Shown piece after piece: positions 19,601 through 29,812 of a stretch of DNA of 54,147 bases. Position 1 is the first letter of the stretch. Each line of letters opens with the position of its first letter. The notes below the pieces were generated by a model, which saw nothing but the letters and a program-made list of their open reading frames with translations, was not told where the DNA came from and made no database searches. Source of the stretch: a virus; the IMG/VR virus record IMGVR_UViG_3300020442_002355, positions 1-54,147 of that record, one strand, 5' to 3'. Position numbers and translations under genes: made by a program.

Positions 19601-22600
19601 CCTGCAGAAATAGTAGAACTAGTTGATACAAGAATCTCATAATTATCTTTACATCTGTATCCACTTCCAGTATAACCAACAGATATGTTAGTTACTGTTC
19701 CAGCAGCGGAAACGGTAACAGTTCCTGCAGCAGCAACAAGAGGTTGATAACCAAATCCTTCAGTAGAACCAATAGATTGAATAATACCTGCAGCAGGGAA
19801 ACTACTAATTCCAACATCATATCCGATTGATTGAGCACTTCCATTAAATACTAACTGAGTATCCCCAGCAGCTTCTTGGAGGTTGTAATCCTCTTCTACA
19901 GTTATGCCTGGAAGTTGGAATACACTATTGATCAGTACAATAGCATTATCATCAGCAATATTCGTTATACTTTCTCCCTCAGTAGTTTTAATAGGGAAGT
20001 TTCTTTCAATACCATTAAATCTATCAGCAACATCTTTGAAAACATGATTATTAGCATAAGTCTCAGATAATCCTGTAGAGATAGGACCTCTCATATAACT
20101 TCTTCCATGGAAAGAAGAACCTTTAGCAATACCCTCCCAATCAAGGGAATTAGGATCTGAAGGATCTGCTACTGGATCTGGACCATATGGAGGTTCTGCA
20201 AAACTCAGTTTGTTACCAATAATATTGTAGTTTCCAGAGATCTTAGTAACTAAGTCGCCAGCGGTATGATTTGCAAATTGTGTTCCCAATCTTGCTCTTC
20301 TAACTCTAACTTTATTAGGGTCGTTATTTGCTCCAACTCCAGTAACCTTCATAATTTCATCATTAACTTGGAAGAAGTCTCCACCAAAGAATGAAGTAAC
20401 TCCAACAAAATCAACAATGTCAGTTGTAGAAAGAGCATCAGCACTTAATGTCGTCGTAATTGCTGTAGAAACAATTGGACTTTGGATCATATTATCAAGT
20501 GTAATCAACACTCTAGCATTTTGTCGTGTAGTTATAAATCTATGAGAAGTACCACTACCTACATTTGTAATATCAATTAGTGAAGGAGTAACACTTTGAG
20601 CATTTTCGGCACTGGTGCTCAATCCAATATAGTTGTCATCAATCTTAACTGCATAAACATTATCTCCTCCATTAGGAAGAAGCGTTGTTAATCCAACACC
20701 AACAAAGAAAGTTTGTGCAACACCAATTGCAGAAGATTCATCATTAATGTCATTTCTATAGTAACTCAGTCTTTCGCCAGAAACAAAGAAGTGGTTTGGA
20801 AGTCTAATAGTATCGGATGTTGTACTAACAATTCCAACATTTCCACCATCAAACCAATATTGGAATATATCTTGTCCCCCATGTTCTAAATCAAAGTCTG
20901 TTTTGACATCATTAAATGTTCCAATGTAATCATCTCTATCGTCAGTAATAAGACCATTACCAAAATCAAGTTCCGTCTCTACAACATCACTTGTTTCAGA
21001 CTTCAGGTGATGAGCAAAAACATTTACTTCAGTATCAATATTTGGATTTGGAGTAAAATGTAAATGTAATTCAAATCCAGTAGAATCAATTCCTGCTCCA
21101 AAAGTACCAAGACCTGATGAAGTCCTTACATTACCATATTCTGTGAGGAATGCTTCACTAGTAACACCAACAGCATTAATTGTATCCACTGCAACTAATT
21201 CTACAAATTCATGCTCATTATTCGTTTTGTCTGCTACATGTACCCAATACTTGGATGCATGGAATTCTTCACTATTATCAATATAACGATATTTGTTTAC
21301 AGTAGTGATTCCTGGAGATGCTGATGATGCAATAGTGGTGGATTCTGCCTGAATCCTTGCATGGTTCATATTATACGTTGCAATTCCTGATGTTGCTGTC
21401 TGAGCAATACCAATTTGAATTGTATTGATAACCGCAGTTGTACCAATTCCGGCATTAGGAATAAACTCAACTACAAGATTATTATTAGCAAGATACGGCC
21501 AGAATGTTCCATATCCAACAGAAGAATCTATAGATCCTAAATCGGTAGACAGATTTGTAATTTCTCCGCTCGTTGCTATATCTACTCCATCATGAACAAA
21601 GTTCATTTGAGTAAAATTAAATTCCTCATTCTGAGAACCATTATCAGGGTTTATGGAGAACATAACAGAAACAGAATTAAAACTGCTTCCCATAGAAACA
21701 ACTGTAACTCCAGTTCCTACAGTATTAAGTTTAGAACTTGAAGTTTGTATGACAGCAATATCACCAAATGTACTAGTTCCTATTCCAACAAAACTATCTT
21801 CTATCTTATAGGCAACATATGAAACATTAAAGTCATTATATGCTATTTTATCATCGACAGGATAGAATCTAATGAATCCTTGTCCCTCAGAAATAGCAAA
21901 ATCAAATGTACCAATATCACCAACTGTTTGGAGGAATGCATATTCATTAGAATATCCATAAGTGCCGTCGTGAATAACATCAAAAATTGATACTTGTCTT
22001 TCTGAAGTAAATCTTCTATCTCTAACCAAAGTATAATATCTTAAGAATCTTCTCTTATCAAGATCAAACGTATCAATATCAACATATTCTTCTGATCTTG
22101 GGCGATGACTAAATTGATCACTAATATCGTCAATACTTAAGACTCTGTTGAATACTGCCTGGTCAAACGAAGATATGAGTCTACTTTCAAAATAAATCTC
22201 TGTTGAAACTAAATCTCCAACATCAATAAAGTTTTCTCTGACAAGATCAAAGTCATTAACACAATTCATATCAACAGTTTCTACAATATCTTTTATCAAA
22301 TTGAGATAGGTAGATCCTTTTGTTGGATTTGTATCTACTCTAAGTCCTCTTTCATAGGACTCTAATTGATAATTCGCAAACTTCTTATAACCAGAAATGT
22401 GGTTCATCGAAGATATGGGGTCATTCCAAGTTTGTAGAGGTACAGTAGATTTCAAAGAGTAAGAGAAGTTTTGATAATAATCATTGTCAGGTGTTCTCTG
22501 AAGATCATTATTTAAGAATCCTGCTATTTGTTTCCAACCCTTATTTTGCTGTATTGTACTTCCATATCTTCCATATTCTTTGAATGGAAAAATATTTTCG

Positions 22601-25600
22601 CCAACAGTAGCAATTGATTTTGAAGTTCTACCAGAAATAGAATCATTAGTAGAAAATTCATCAATAGAATTAATTTTGAGAATTGAGAATTCTTCATCCC
22701 AGTCTTCTACAACAGCAGTCTTATTGCCGGAGGTAATAATTTCATCAGGGATAAACTTATTCTTCTTAAGTTTAATATCAAATACAGGGAAATCTCTCTC
22801 AGGTAACAATCTTGCAGCAGAGTTAATCTTATCATATGCAGTAACCGTATCTGTTGCTTCCAATTGATCTGCCATACTAAAGGTTACAATTCCAGCCGCA
22901 CCCCCGAAATTGGGATCAACTTCTGTAATAGTGTATAATTTATAGTTGTGCTCAGAACTATTAAATCCTTTTTCTGATCCAATTCCAGGATTAGAACCTT
23001 CAACCATTAATTTTTCGCCAACCACGAATGGATAATAGTCTCCAGTAGAATACTCTGTTTTTATTTGTGCTGCAACTGTTTTGGTCAATGGATCATAAAC
23101 CATACCAATGCTACCTTGACTGTTGTCAACAGGAACTCCTCCACCAGAATTTACTGGATAAATTTTTGGAAGGACATCACTCATTCCGTAAGTATTTTGA
23201 AGTATTTTTACCTGAGGACTAGAACTGTTATATTCTAACTCAATATCCTCTACAATAGTATTAAAAATTCCATCAATAACAACCAACTCCTGTTTTCCTA
23301 AGTACCCTCTTCCGAAAGAAGAAATTCCTACAGAATCCAAAGATGTAAATGGAGTTATCTTCAGCGATTGAGGATAATAGAAAAGAGGTCTGATTGTTTG
23401 ATCATATGGAAAATCATATCCATAATCTGTTATTTCTACCTTATTAATTTTTCCAATATCAGAACTTACTACTTCGATGATGGAATTAGTTCCATCGGCA
23501 GTAGTTATAGTTGTAAATCCAGGAAGAACTTTATAATTATCTCCAGTATTTAAAATTTCAATTTCAGAAATAGGTCCATCAGTATGAGTGCAATCTGTAA
23601 CATAAGACATTTTTGCACTGGAGGACGTATAAGAAGAAGACTCAGGTGCTTCTACTAAATTGTATGTAAATGAAGTGGCAGTAGCAACTTTTACTTTGTG
23701 CGAACCAGAATAACCACTATTAGAAATTGTGATAGATCCAGCACCTTTTATAGACTTATCCAAGTATACGTCTTTTTTGGTATCCGCTAAAGGTACACCT
23801 TGAGTATACTTTGCATTTAAATTATAGAACAAATTCTTCGGAGTATTTGAATCTATAATTAATTTTACAATTCCATCTGTGCCAACAGTACCAGTTTTTA
23901 ATACTTTGAATTCAGTATCATCTATATTTTTTAACCATGGTTTTTCAAGGGTTTCGCCAATATAGAAATCCAAATCAAATGCAGGATAATCGACAAGAGA
24001 ATATTCATACCTCAATGATTCATCACTCAGATCAAAAATTATTTGATTAAATCCTTCACTATCAATAGGAGGATTGACTATACCTAAAGTACCTGCTGTT
24101 GTTGCCACACCGACAACAGTTACGGGTTGATCGAGAGTTGCATTATAAAGGGTTGAAGCAAGTTTAAATTTATCGGAGTCAATCTTAACAGCATAATACG
24201 CAGAATTATTATCAAAGGCAGTGTTTGTCCATTCACTTGTATGAATTAACTTGTCGCCCGTAGAGAAACCATGATCTACAATGGTTACTACACCACTTTC
24301 TGTGTTTACTCCAAGTGGTTCAAAGGATTTAGGATTGAAGATAATATTTCTATTATAATCGTCATACTTTACAATTACAGTCTTTTGACGATTGGGTACA
24401 ACATCAAATACAATTCTATGATCAGAACTTAATCCATGAGTAGTTGCAGTAGAGACTAGTACTCTATTTTTAATCGCGTCTGCAGTAATTTTTGGATATT
24501 GTGTAGTAAAACTATGATACTCATTTGTACCAGCATTAGTAAAATCAAGCAATCCAATATTTCTAGTTGTTAATGCTACACCAGAAAATACGCCAGTCGA
24601 ACCAAGACCAACTTGAACCGTTGCAATGCCAATAAAGTCTTTATCAATTTTAGCAACGTAGTAGTTTTGTCCTCTGGTAAAGAATGATCCGACACCTACG
24701 GTTGTAGTAGAATCTTCATATTTCAGTGCAACAGCAAGAGGATCATTCACTTCGTATTTTACTACATCCCCAGTTTTCAACCCATGATCTTTCAGATACA
24801 AAGATTTTGGTTTTATGTAAACAGAAGTTGCACCCGCTCCTGGAGATGAGAAAAATACTGTGGTGCCAGAACCAGGATTTACATAACTATCAGATAATCC
24901 AACAGATTCTGATGGATCAAAGTAGTACTCTTTATTTGATCTAAATTTAAATGAGTTATCATAGTCGGAATTAAAGAAAAACTGTCTCTGCATCAATGTT
25001 GCAGCTGTGCCGACAGTATGGATGGATGATGAAGATCCATAAAACTCTCTAAGTATCCTAAGTCTACCAGAAAGTTTATCAACATTTAAGACTTTGAATT
25101 TTTCTTGATTGACTTGGAAAACATCATTTTCTCTTACACGATCAAAACTTAACTTGGTAGTATACGCATAAGTGACAATTCCAGTGTTTGCCACTGTATC
25201 CAAAGCATACGTAGTAGAACCAAGACCAACAAGGTTGAATGTTGTTGGTTGAACAGTTACTTCATAACTACCTTGAAATTTAGATTTTACTGTAGAGAAA
25301 TTTGTTAAGGTTATTAATTCTTTATCAAAATAACCATGAGCAGTAGATGCTATTCCAACAAATTGACCTTTCTTATCTGTTGGATAAATTTCAATTTCAG
25401 TTTCTGTAGTATCACACTCAATTTTGCTGATTTCTTTTCCTTTGACGAAAGAAACCTTAGCAGCAACTCCATTACCGCCAGAACCCTCTTGATCAAATAC
25501 TAATCTATCATTTACTTTATAAAAATCTCCACTATTTAAAATCTTAACAGAATCAACCTTTCCATCAGTAACTGTCTTAACTGTTACTTTTTGCTTGAGG

Positions 25601-28600
25601 TCATTTGGAAGAGTTATATATGGATATCTGACATCTTTATCAAAGAAATTATACACTGAGGTATTTCTCTTGTATTCACTACTATTCAGATCAAAATCAT
25701 TTTGGTTTGATTTTCTATCTTTATTAAACTTACTTGGTACAGAGAAATAATTGTCACCGATTAAGTATGGGAATACTGGTCTTCTATAACTTCTAAATGG
25801 ACCAGAGTCTTCAGATGTTCCACTTATTGTTGTAAAATACGCATAAGTTCCGTTTGGAAATTCTGGCGTAACACAATACCTTCCATTATTTTCATCAAGT
25901 ACTGTATCATCATCAACTCTATAGTAAGTGAAGTCTTCAACAAAATACCCCGAAGGATATTTGGGAGGTCTATTGGTTCTCAAAAGCGACTCATCAGAGT
26001 AACCACTCTTCATTCTTACAGCAACGCCACCAGACTTGGAAGAGTATCCATATGGTCCATAAATTGGATTTCCATCATATGCCCATCCAATAATAGGAGA
26101 ATGATTAGGTGAATCAATCTCTACTCTATTAAAAGGAAGATCGCTGGAACCATACTTCTTTTGTCCTTCAGAATCACTAGGGATTAAGATATTTCTTAGA
26201 TATCTTGGAGCAAAAAGATGACAATATTGAATTCCATAATTCTCAAAAAATGATCTAGTTAAAATACCATCGTCATTTTTTAACTTACCTATAGAATCTT
26301 CAAATAAATTTATTTTCCAAGATTGTAGATGTGGTTGAAATTTTGAACGAGAAAGTGATTCTGATGCTACTAAACTAATAGTAGTATTGTTTTGATTATA
26401 ACCTCTACCACCTTCAAGTACAAATATTTCATCTATAGTGCCATCATTCTTTATAGTTGCAGTTAATACTGCTCCAGTTCCATCTCCCTCTACAATAACA
26501 TCAGGTGCAGAAGTAAAAGACTCACCTCTGTTTAGAGGAATTGCTTCTGTTACTGCACCATTATTGACAATTGCCTTTACCTGAGTATTTTTGCCAATAG
26601 AATATGTAACTCTTGGTACTCTTTCAAAATCTTGTATATTGGTTACACCATACCCAACACCACCGTTAGAAATATGAACATTATCAATTGTACCCAAGAA
26701 TTTTGGTTGGAGTTCAGCAACAAACTCAGAACCAACATTAGTTTTTCCGGTTAAAATAACTTGAATTGGTGGATGATTGAAAATATGTGTTCCAACACCA
26801 GCGTTTGTTATATTAACGTATTCTTTTCTATCTGCAAATATGTTGACAGTATTTCCAATACCAGATATGGATAGAGTAAAGTTATCCTTATCCAAAACTG
26901 TAGCAATATAATCAGTATTTAATGAAAGACCTGTTAACTGAGTGTCAGTACCACTAGCAACACCCTTGTAATGAATAATATCGCCATTAGAGTATCCATG
27001 ATTGATACTAGTAATAGTATTTGTTGATGTATTGATTCCTGTGTTTAAACATGTAGTCTTTCTATTTGAATATCCCTCACCAGGTTCAACAACATTAATA
27101 GAATCTATTTGCCTCTTACTAAGAATTGCCTTTAGACTATGGACACCTATTCCGTAGGCAGTAAGATTTATTGTGTTTATTCCAGAAACCGCATCACTAC
27201 GAGAATTGAATAATTTAATATTCTGTAAATCCGTAGATTTAACAAAGTAAGAAGAATTAGTTGTTAAACCGGCAATTGCTCTTTGTCCGTTAGTTTGATA
27301 TACAACTTCTTCATAATCTCTAAACTTATGATAGGTAGAGAATCCAATACTATCACTAGTAAGACTTATACCTCTACTATTAAAAGTTGAAACATGCTCA
27401 GTTTGCTTCATGTTCACTAATACAGAAGCACCTTGACCATTACCACCTACAATCTTAATTGTAGGAGTTCCTTCATAGTCAAAACCTCTATTTACCAACT
27501 TAACATTATTGAGAGATCCTGTTACTCCTAAGTAACCATTTGCATTTTTCCCCTGAGAGTCTTCAATAACTAAATTTGGAGGATTAATAATATCAAATTG
27601 CTCATCTGAGAAAATTACATCAACACTCTTAACTTCACCATAGTAAATGTTATTCTTAGACTTGTAATTTAAGATTTCTACTCCATTCAGAAGCATTCCG
27701 GTTGTACCTGGAAGAGTTTTTATTTTTTCTGCAGAACTCTCTGAAGGTACAGGAATTTCTTTTAATAATCTTTGATCTTCAAGTTTTTGTTCGTAGAAAT
27801 CATATAATCTAATTTTATTATTAGATACAGTTATGGAAGAAAATTCAACAAATTTCTTTGAGAAAATATTCTCCTTACTCAAAGAAAACTTTACAGTTTT
27901 AGAATCGACTTTTGTAATGTAATAAATTCCTTCATTAAATAATTTAGAACCTTCAACTAATCTAGTTGTATAATTGAAGTTCTCATCAATAACTTTCTCC
28001 TCAATAGTCTCAGGATAATAATAAACCTTATCTCCCGTCTTTAAATTGTGATCAGTAGAAAATGTTACTTCTGTTCCACTAAATGTTCCATCAATTTCTA
28101 AATCTATATTCTCAATGCCAATTGATTCTGATGGTATCGAAGAAGAAGCGACTAGTAAATTCTGCCCATCATTAGTATATACATTCTGAACATTAGAATG
28201 ATAGTCCCTTACTAAAGGGAATGAAGCAGAAGTTCCCTTAAGAATAGTTCTCTTAAGTGTATAAATTTTAGTTAAGTCCAGTGTAGAAACAGATCTAACA
28301 TTTATAGATTTTTCATTGATAACTGATTCGACTACTGCATCTACAGTGTTATTTGCATTATCAACAAACTGTACATTATCACCTTTAAAAATATAGTGAA
28401 TATTATTTAAATTTACACGGTATATTTTATCCGTAAGATCAATAGCAGTAGTTGAATCAATAGTAAATATCTTCTTATCATTATAAACCCACTCATTAAA
28501 TTTAAATCCTTCGCCTTCATATCCAAGAGTTTTAACTCTTGAAACAACATCTTTAATATTATAAAGAGATTTTGCTGGATACTTTACATCTGCAATAATT

Positions 28601-29799
28601 GAGGATATGTTACACTCAACCTTCTTTCCATTAATAGTTGCGTATGCAAAAGTATCCTTATCGGTTATATTTTCTTCTTCCTTGATTTCTTTATAGATAT
28701 AATCAATATCTCTGAATTGATTAATTGTTCTAGATCCATAGTATAAAGATCCGCTTGTTCCATCACTATAATTAAATGAGATATTTCCTGTATTCGCAAA
28801 ACCAACGGTTGATTCTACATCAAGGTAAGTTGCTCCAATAGAAACTGGGTTTACCAATTTCGTTTTTGGTGTTACTTTAAAATCGCCGTAGATTGCGCCA
28901 TCAAATGTAATATCTTTATTATATCCTGCATCAATGTCAAGTCTGTAATATACTTTAGAGTCTTTTCCTTGTACTCTTTCTGAGTATGTGATGGGTGCGT
29001 ATGATTTTGATGGAAAATCTTGGAAAAGAGTAATATTTTGAATATTGTCAAATTCGCTTGAGTTGACAGTTGGTTCTACAACTAAACTTTCAACTTTATC
29101 ATATTGTGCGTCTGAAGGTCTAAACAGCAAATCTGCAGGATTTACTAACTCTACATTTACACCATAAAGTGCCTTAAACAGAATTTTAAAAGAATCTTCC
29201 GTTCCTTTTGAAGCATAGAAACTTCTTACTTGCTTTAAGAATGTATTCTGATTCAGTTGAGAATAAAAATCTCTATCATCGAATCCGAGAGCAATTTCTT
29301 TTTTTGTCTTGTTTAAGAACTCTGCTAAGAATAATACACTAAGATTTAAAACTTGTGCTCCCTTTGAATGAACTTCTGCTCTTGTTGATTCAAATAGAAC
29401 TTCATCAGGTGAATTATTTTTTGAAAGATCACAAATTCCACTAAATCCTCTAACACAACCAGTAAAAGTTGTTGGAGTTTTGCCGGTGTAAGTAATGATC
29501 TCATTATCAATCTTTAAAAGACCATAAGAATCTGGAAATCCTTGAGTATCAGACACTTCAATAATAGTGTCTGTTGTACCAATTGATTTTCCAAGATCAA
29601 TGGAATATACTCTATTAGTAAATGAATCAATCTTGAGATATCTATCGATATTACTAATGAGGTCAATAGGACCACTTTGGTATTCCTGTCCCTTGTAATA
29701 CTCTTTTAAAAATTCAGTTATCAGAGGAAAATCTGTCCTAACATAGTCAGGAACTTGACTTTTAACAATTGTGGAAAGTTGAACTCTTTTTTCTGTCAT
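16672..29799 (-). CDS. gp7: Giant baseplate wedge protein gp7 with YHYH domain
   Basis: A 4375-residue protein in the place of T4 gp7, the wedge initiator; T4 gp7 is about 1032 residues. The N terminus (LSTIVKSQVPDYVRTDFPLITEFLKEYYKG, FLNKTKKEIALGF, VRSFYASKGTEDSFKILFKALYG) is the cyanophage gp7-like signature. Around residue 1240 a YHYH-type motif is clear (IIGWAYDGNPIYGPYGY). The rest is mainly beta: many Gly-Tyr units such as ITNGGSGYLSAP and VTGGGVGYSTV, short EITY/DEIMKV-type modules and long linkers. It lies between gp6 and gp8, as expected. One open frame over 13 kb argues against sequencing errors. Confidence 0.88.
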   Translation of the reverse strand: MTEKRVQLSTIVKSQVPDYVRTDFPLITEFLKEYYKGQEYQSGPIDLISNIDRYLKIDSFTNRVYSIDLGKSIGTTDTIIEVSDTQGFPDSYGLLKIDNEIITYTGKTPTTFTGCVRGFSGICDLSKNNSPDEVLFESTRAEVHSKGAQVLNLSVLFLAEFLNKTKKEIALGFDDRDFYSQLNQNTFLKQVRSFYASKGTEDSFKILFKALYGVNVELVNPADLLFRPSDAQYDKVESLVVEPTVNSSEFDNIQNITLFQDFPSKSYAPITYSERVQGKDSKVYYRLDIDAGYNKDITFDGAIYGDFKVTPKTKLVNPVSIGATYLDVESTVGFANTGNISFNYSDGTSGSLYYGSRTINQFRDIDYIYKEIKEEENITDKDTFAYATINGKKVECNISSIIADVKYPAKSLYNIKDVVSRVKTLGYEGEGFKFNEWVYNDKKIFTIDSTTAIDLTDKIYRVNLNNIHYIFKGDNVQFVDNANNTVDAVVESVINEKSINVRSVSTLDLTKIYTLKRTILKGTSASFPLVRDYHSNVQNVYTNDGQNLLVASSSIPSESIGIENIDLEIDGTFSGTEVTFSTDHNLKTGDKVYYYPETIEEKVIDENFNYTTRLVEGSKLFNEGIYYITKVDSKTVKFSLSKENIFSKKFVEFSSITVSNNKIRLYDFYEQKLEDQRLLKEIPVPSESSAEKIKTLPGTTGMLLNGVEILNYKSKNNIYYGEVKSVDVIFSDEQFDIINPPNLVIEDSQGKNANGYLGVTGSLNNVKLVNRGFDYEGTPTIKIVGGNGQGASVLVNMKQTEHVSTFNSRGISLTSDSIGFSTYHKFRDYEEVVYQTNGQRAIAGLTTNSSYFVKSTDLQNIKLFNSRSDAVSGINTINLTAYGIGVHSLKAILSKRQIDSINVVEPGEGYSNRKTTCLNTGINTSTNTITSINHGYSNGDIIHYKGVASGTDTQLTGLSLNTDYIATVLDKDNFTLSISGIGNTVNIFADRKEYVNITNAGVGTHIFNHPPIQVILTGKTNVGSEFVAELQPKFLGTIDNVHISNGGVGYGVTNIQDFERVPRVTYSIGKNTQVKAIVNNGAVTEAIPLNRGESFTSAPDVIVEGDGTGAVLTATIKNDGTIDEIFVLEGGRGYNQNNTTISLVASESLSRSKFQPHLQSWKINLFEDSIGKLKNDDGILTRSFFENYGIQYCHLFAPRYLRNILIPSDSEGQKKYGSSDLPFNRVEIDSPNHSPIIGWAYDGNPIYGPYGYSSKSGGVAVRMKSGYSDESLLRTNRPPKYPSGYFVEDFTYYRVDDDTVLDENNGRYCVTPEFPNGTYAYFTTISGTSEDSGPFRSYRRPVFPYLIGDNYFSVPSKFNKDRKSNQNDFDLNSSEYKRNTSVYNFFDKDVRYPYITLPNDLKQKVTVKTVTDGKVDSVKILNSGDFYKVNDRLVFDQEGSGGNGVAAKVSFVKGKEISKIECDTTETEIEIYPTDKKGQFVGIASTAHGYFDKELITLTNFSTVKSKFQGSYEVTVQPTTFNLVGLGSTTYALDTVANTGIVTYAYTTKLSFDRVRENDVFQVNQEKFKVLNVDKLSGRLRILREFYGSSSSIHTVGTAATLMQRQFFFNSDYDNSFKFRSNKEYYFDPSESVGLSDSYVNPGSGTTVFFSSPGAGATSVYIKPKSLYLKDHGLKTGDVVKYEVNDPLAVALKYEDSTTTVGVGSFFTRGQNYYVAKIDKDFIGIATVQVGLGSTGVFSGVALTTRNIGLLDFTNAGTNEYHSFTTQYPKITADAIKNRVLVSTATTHGLSSDHRIVFDVVPNRQKTVIVKYDDYNRNIIFNPKSFEPLGVNTESGVVTIVDHGFSTGDKLIHTSEWTNTAFDNNSAYYAVKIDSDKFKLASTLYNATLDQPVTVVGVATTAGTLGIVNPPIDSEGFNQIIFDLSDESLRYEYSLVDYPAFDLDFYIGETLEKPWLKNIDDTEFKVLKTGTVGTDGIVKLIIDSNTPKNLFYNLNAKYTQGVPLADTKKDVYLDKSIKGAGSITISNSGYSGSHKVKVATATSFTYNLVEAPESSSYTSSSAKMSYVTDCTHTDGPISEIEILNTGDNYKVLPGFTTITTADGTNSIIEVVSSDIGKINKVEITDYGYDFPYDQTIRPLFYYPQSLKITPFTSLDSVGISSFGRGYLGKQELVVIDGIFNTIVEDIELEYNSSSPQVKILQNTYGMSDVLPKIYPVNSGGGVPVDNSQGSIGMVYDPLTKTVAAQIKTEYSTGDYYPFVVGEKLMVEGSNPGIGSEKGFNSSEHNYKLYTITEVDPNFGGAAGIVTFSMADQLEATDTVTAYDKINSAARLLPERDFPVFDIKLKKNKFIPDEIITSGNKTAVVEDWDEEFSILKINSIDEFSTNDSISGRTSKSIATVGENIFPFKEYGRYGSTIQQNKGWKQIAGFLNNDLQRTPDNDYYQNFSYSLKSTVPLQTWNDPISSMNHISGYKKFANYQLESYERGLRVDTNPTKGSTYLNLIKDIVETVDMNCVNDFDLVRENFIDVGDLVSTEIYFESRLISSFDQAVFNRVLSIDDISDQFSHRPRSEEYVDIDTFDLDKRRFLRYYTLVRDRRFTSERQVSIFDVIHDGTYGYSNEYAFLQTVGDIGTFDFAISEGQGFIRFYPVDDKIAYNDFNVSYVAYKIEDSFVGIGTSTFGDIAVIQTSSSKLNTVGTGVTVVSMGSSFNSVSVMFSINPDNGSQNEEFNFTQMNFVHDGVDIATSGEITNLSTDLGSIDSSVGYGTFWPYLANNNLVVEFIPNAGIGTTAVINTIQIGIAQTATSGIATYNMNHARIQAESTTIASSASPGITTVNKYRYIDNSEEFHASKYWVHVADKTNNEHEFVELVAVDTINAVGVTSEAFLTEYGNVRTSSGLGTFGAGIDSTGFELHLHFTPNPNIDTEVNVFAHHLKSETSDVVETELDFGNGLITDDRDDYIGTFNDVKTDFDLEHGGQDIFQYWFDGGNVGIVSTTSDTIRLPNHFFVSGERLSYYRNDINDESSAIGVAQTFFVGVGLTTLLPNGGDNVYAVKIDDNYIGLSTSAENAQSVTPSLIDITNVGSGTSHRFITTRQNARVLITLDNMIQSPIVSTAITTTLSADALSTTDIVDFVGVTSFFGGDFFQVNDEIMKVTGVGANNDPNKVRVRRARLGTQFANHTAGDLVTKISGNYNIIGNKLSFAEPPYGPDPVADPSDPNSLDWEGIAKGSSFHGRSYMRGPISTGLSETYANNHVFKDVADRFNGIERNFPIKTTEGESITNIADDNAIVLINSVFQLPGITVEEDYNLQEAAGDTQLVFNGSAQSIGYDVGISSFPAAGIIQSIGSTEGFGYQPLVAAAGTVTVSAAGTVTNISVGYTGSGYRCKDNYEILVSTSSTISAGSTNIYLTNENSVFGVLETVFDGNNAYIGIGTFRKLDSTKVAYLGADVGAGITHIQVPTSAAPVNDVPAGTRVSIGVTLPFGIVNVSAATSNISPGAVAGLTYDVLDADYIPTTGLLSITLPANHALNSGDYITINDNSLRFTCASDNNTSTKSYPRPNLDTRASRRPLRIEEIRGQDAIVFVGFSTFVYFNVSGAVYDHNTGDLELTIGSHNFVAGRGISLETNSLTFTCAQDGNATQHSYPRATDPAANTTLDISSVTSTTITVNVGTNPATVASGAHTFVSATANAVRAGGQYTHTFVGSDAGAVVSVATTSVQHIGFATVITGTGNISTSVNITNPGFNLNVGVNTLTIVPQIIFDDPEPYANMPLVYSNDQVLTGLGTQGKIDIQVGNGSSVVSYNITNNGYAYGESDILTVPVGGRTGIPTTSNFREFQITVDKTFDDTFNGWSLGELEILDNVDSYIDGKRKLFPLFRGGERLSIIAAKGSKIQTDQLLLVFLNNILQVPGDSYFFFGGNRIRFSEAPRVGDFLRIVFYKGNGEGNDVIETDVIQTVKEGDTLQITSDDLIYKEDKRTISDIVSTDTVETLPYFGPGNTDDVNFTRPVTWCRQTEDKIIDGQSVSKARTFHEPNILPAAYLLKPVGIGSTVLNLSTVRPLFNQRNEFDTTQGRLSQNRIKIHQQEVKVSAAATATVSMAGTVTGFTITNGGSGYLSAPNVSIASTTGVGIGTTTTAKARATITNGVVTGITVTGGGVGYSTVTAPKVLISPPSQGTTQTIKVFFPGGYRGDSGSIVGFATTSISNETYALFDLFIPDQDNIFSQSKYVGTGITVSAIEQGDVFTIFNSNLGAATTSITSYDGNGNVLGISTSFVDGVYEVVERRDHPIVIGNEQDAVIRVRAKVDNPPLGYDFDTNFNGVTGMTTGTYLGSYSWGKIILESGVSVASTAYNMSGFGGISTSTLVVRDKSLAFVRYDETL

Positions 29800-29812
29800 T
29801 TTAATTTAAGTA

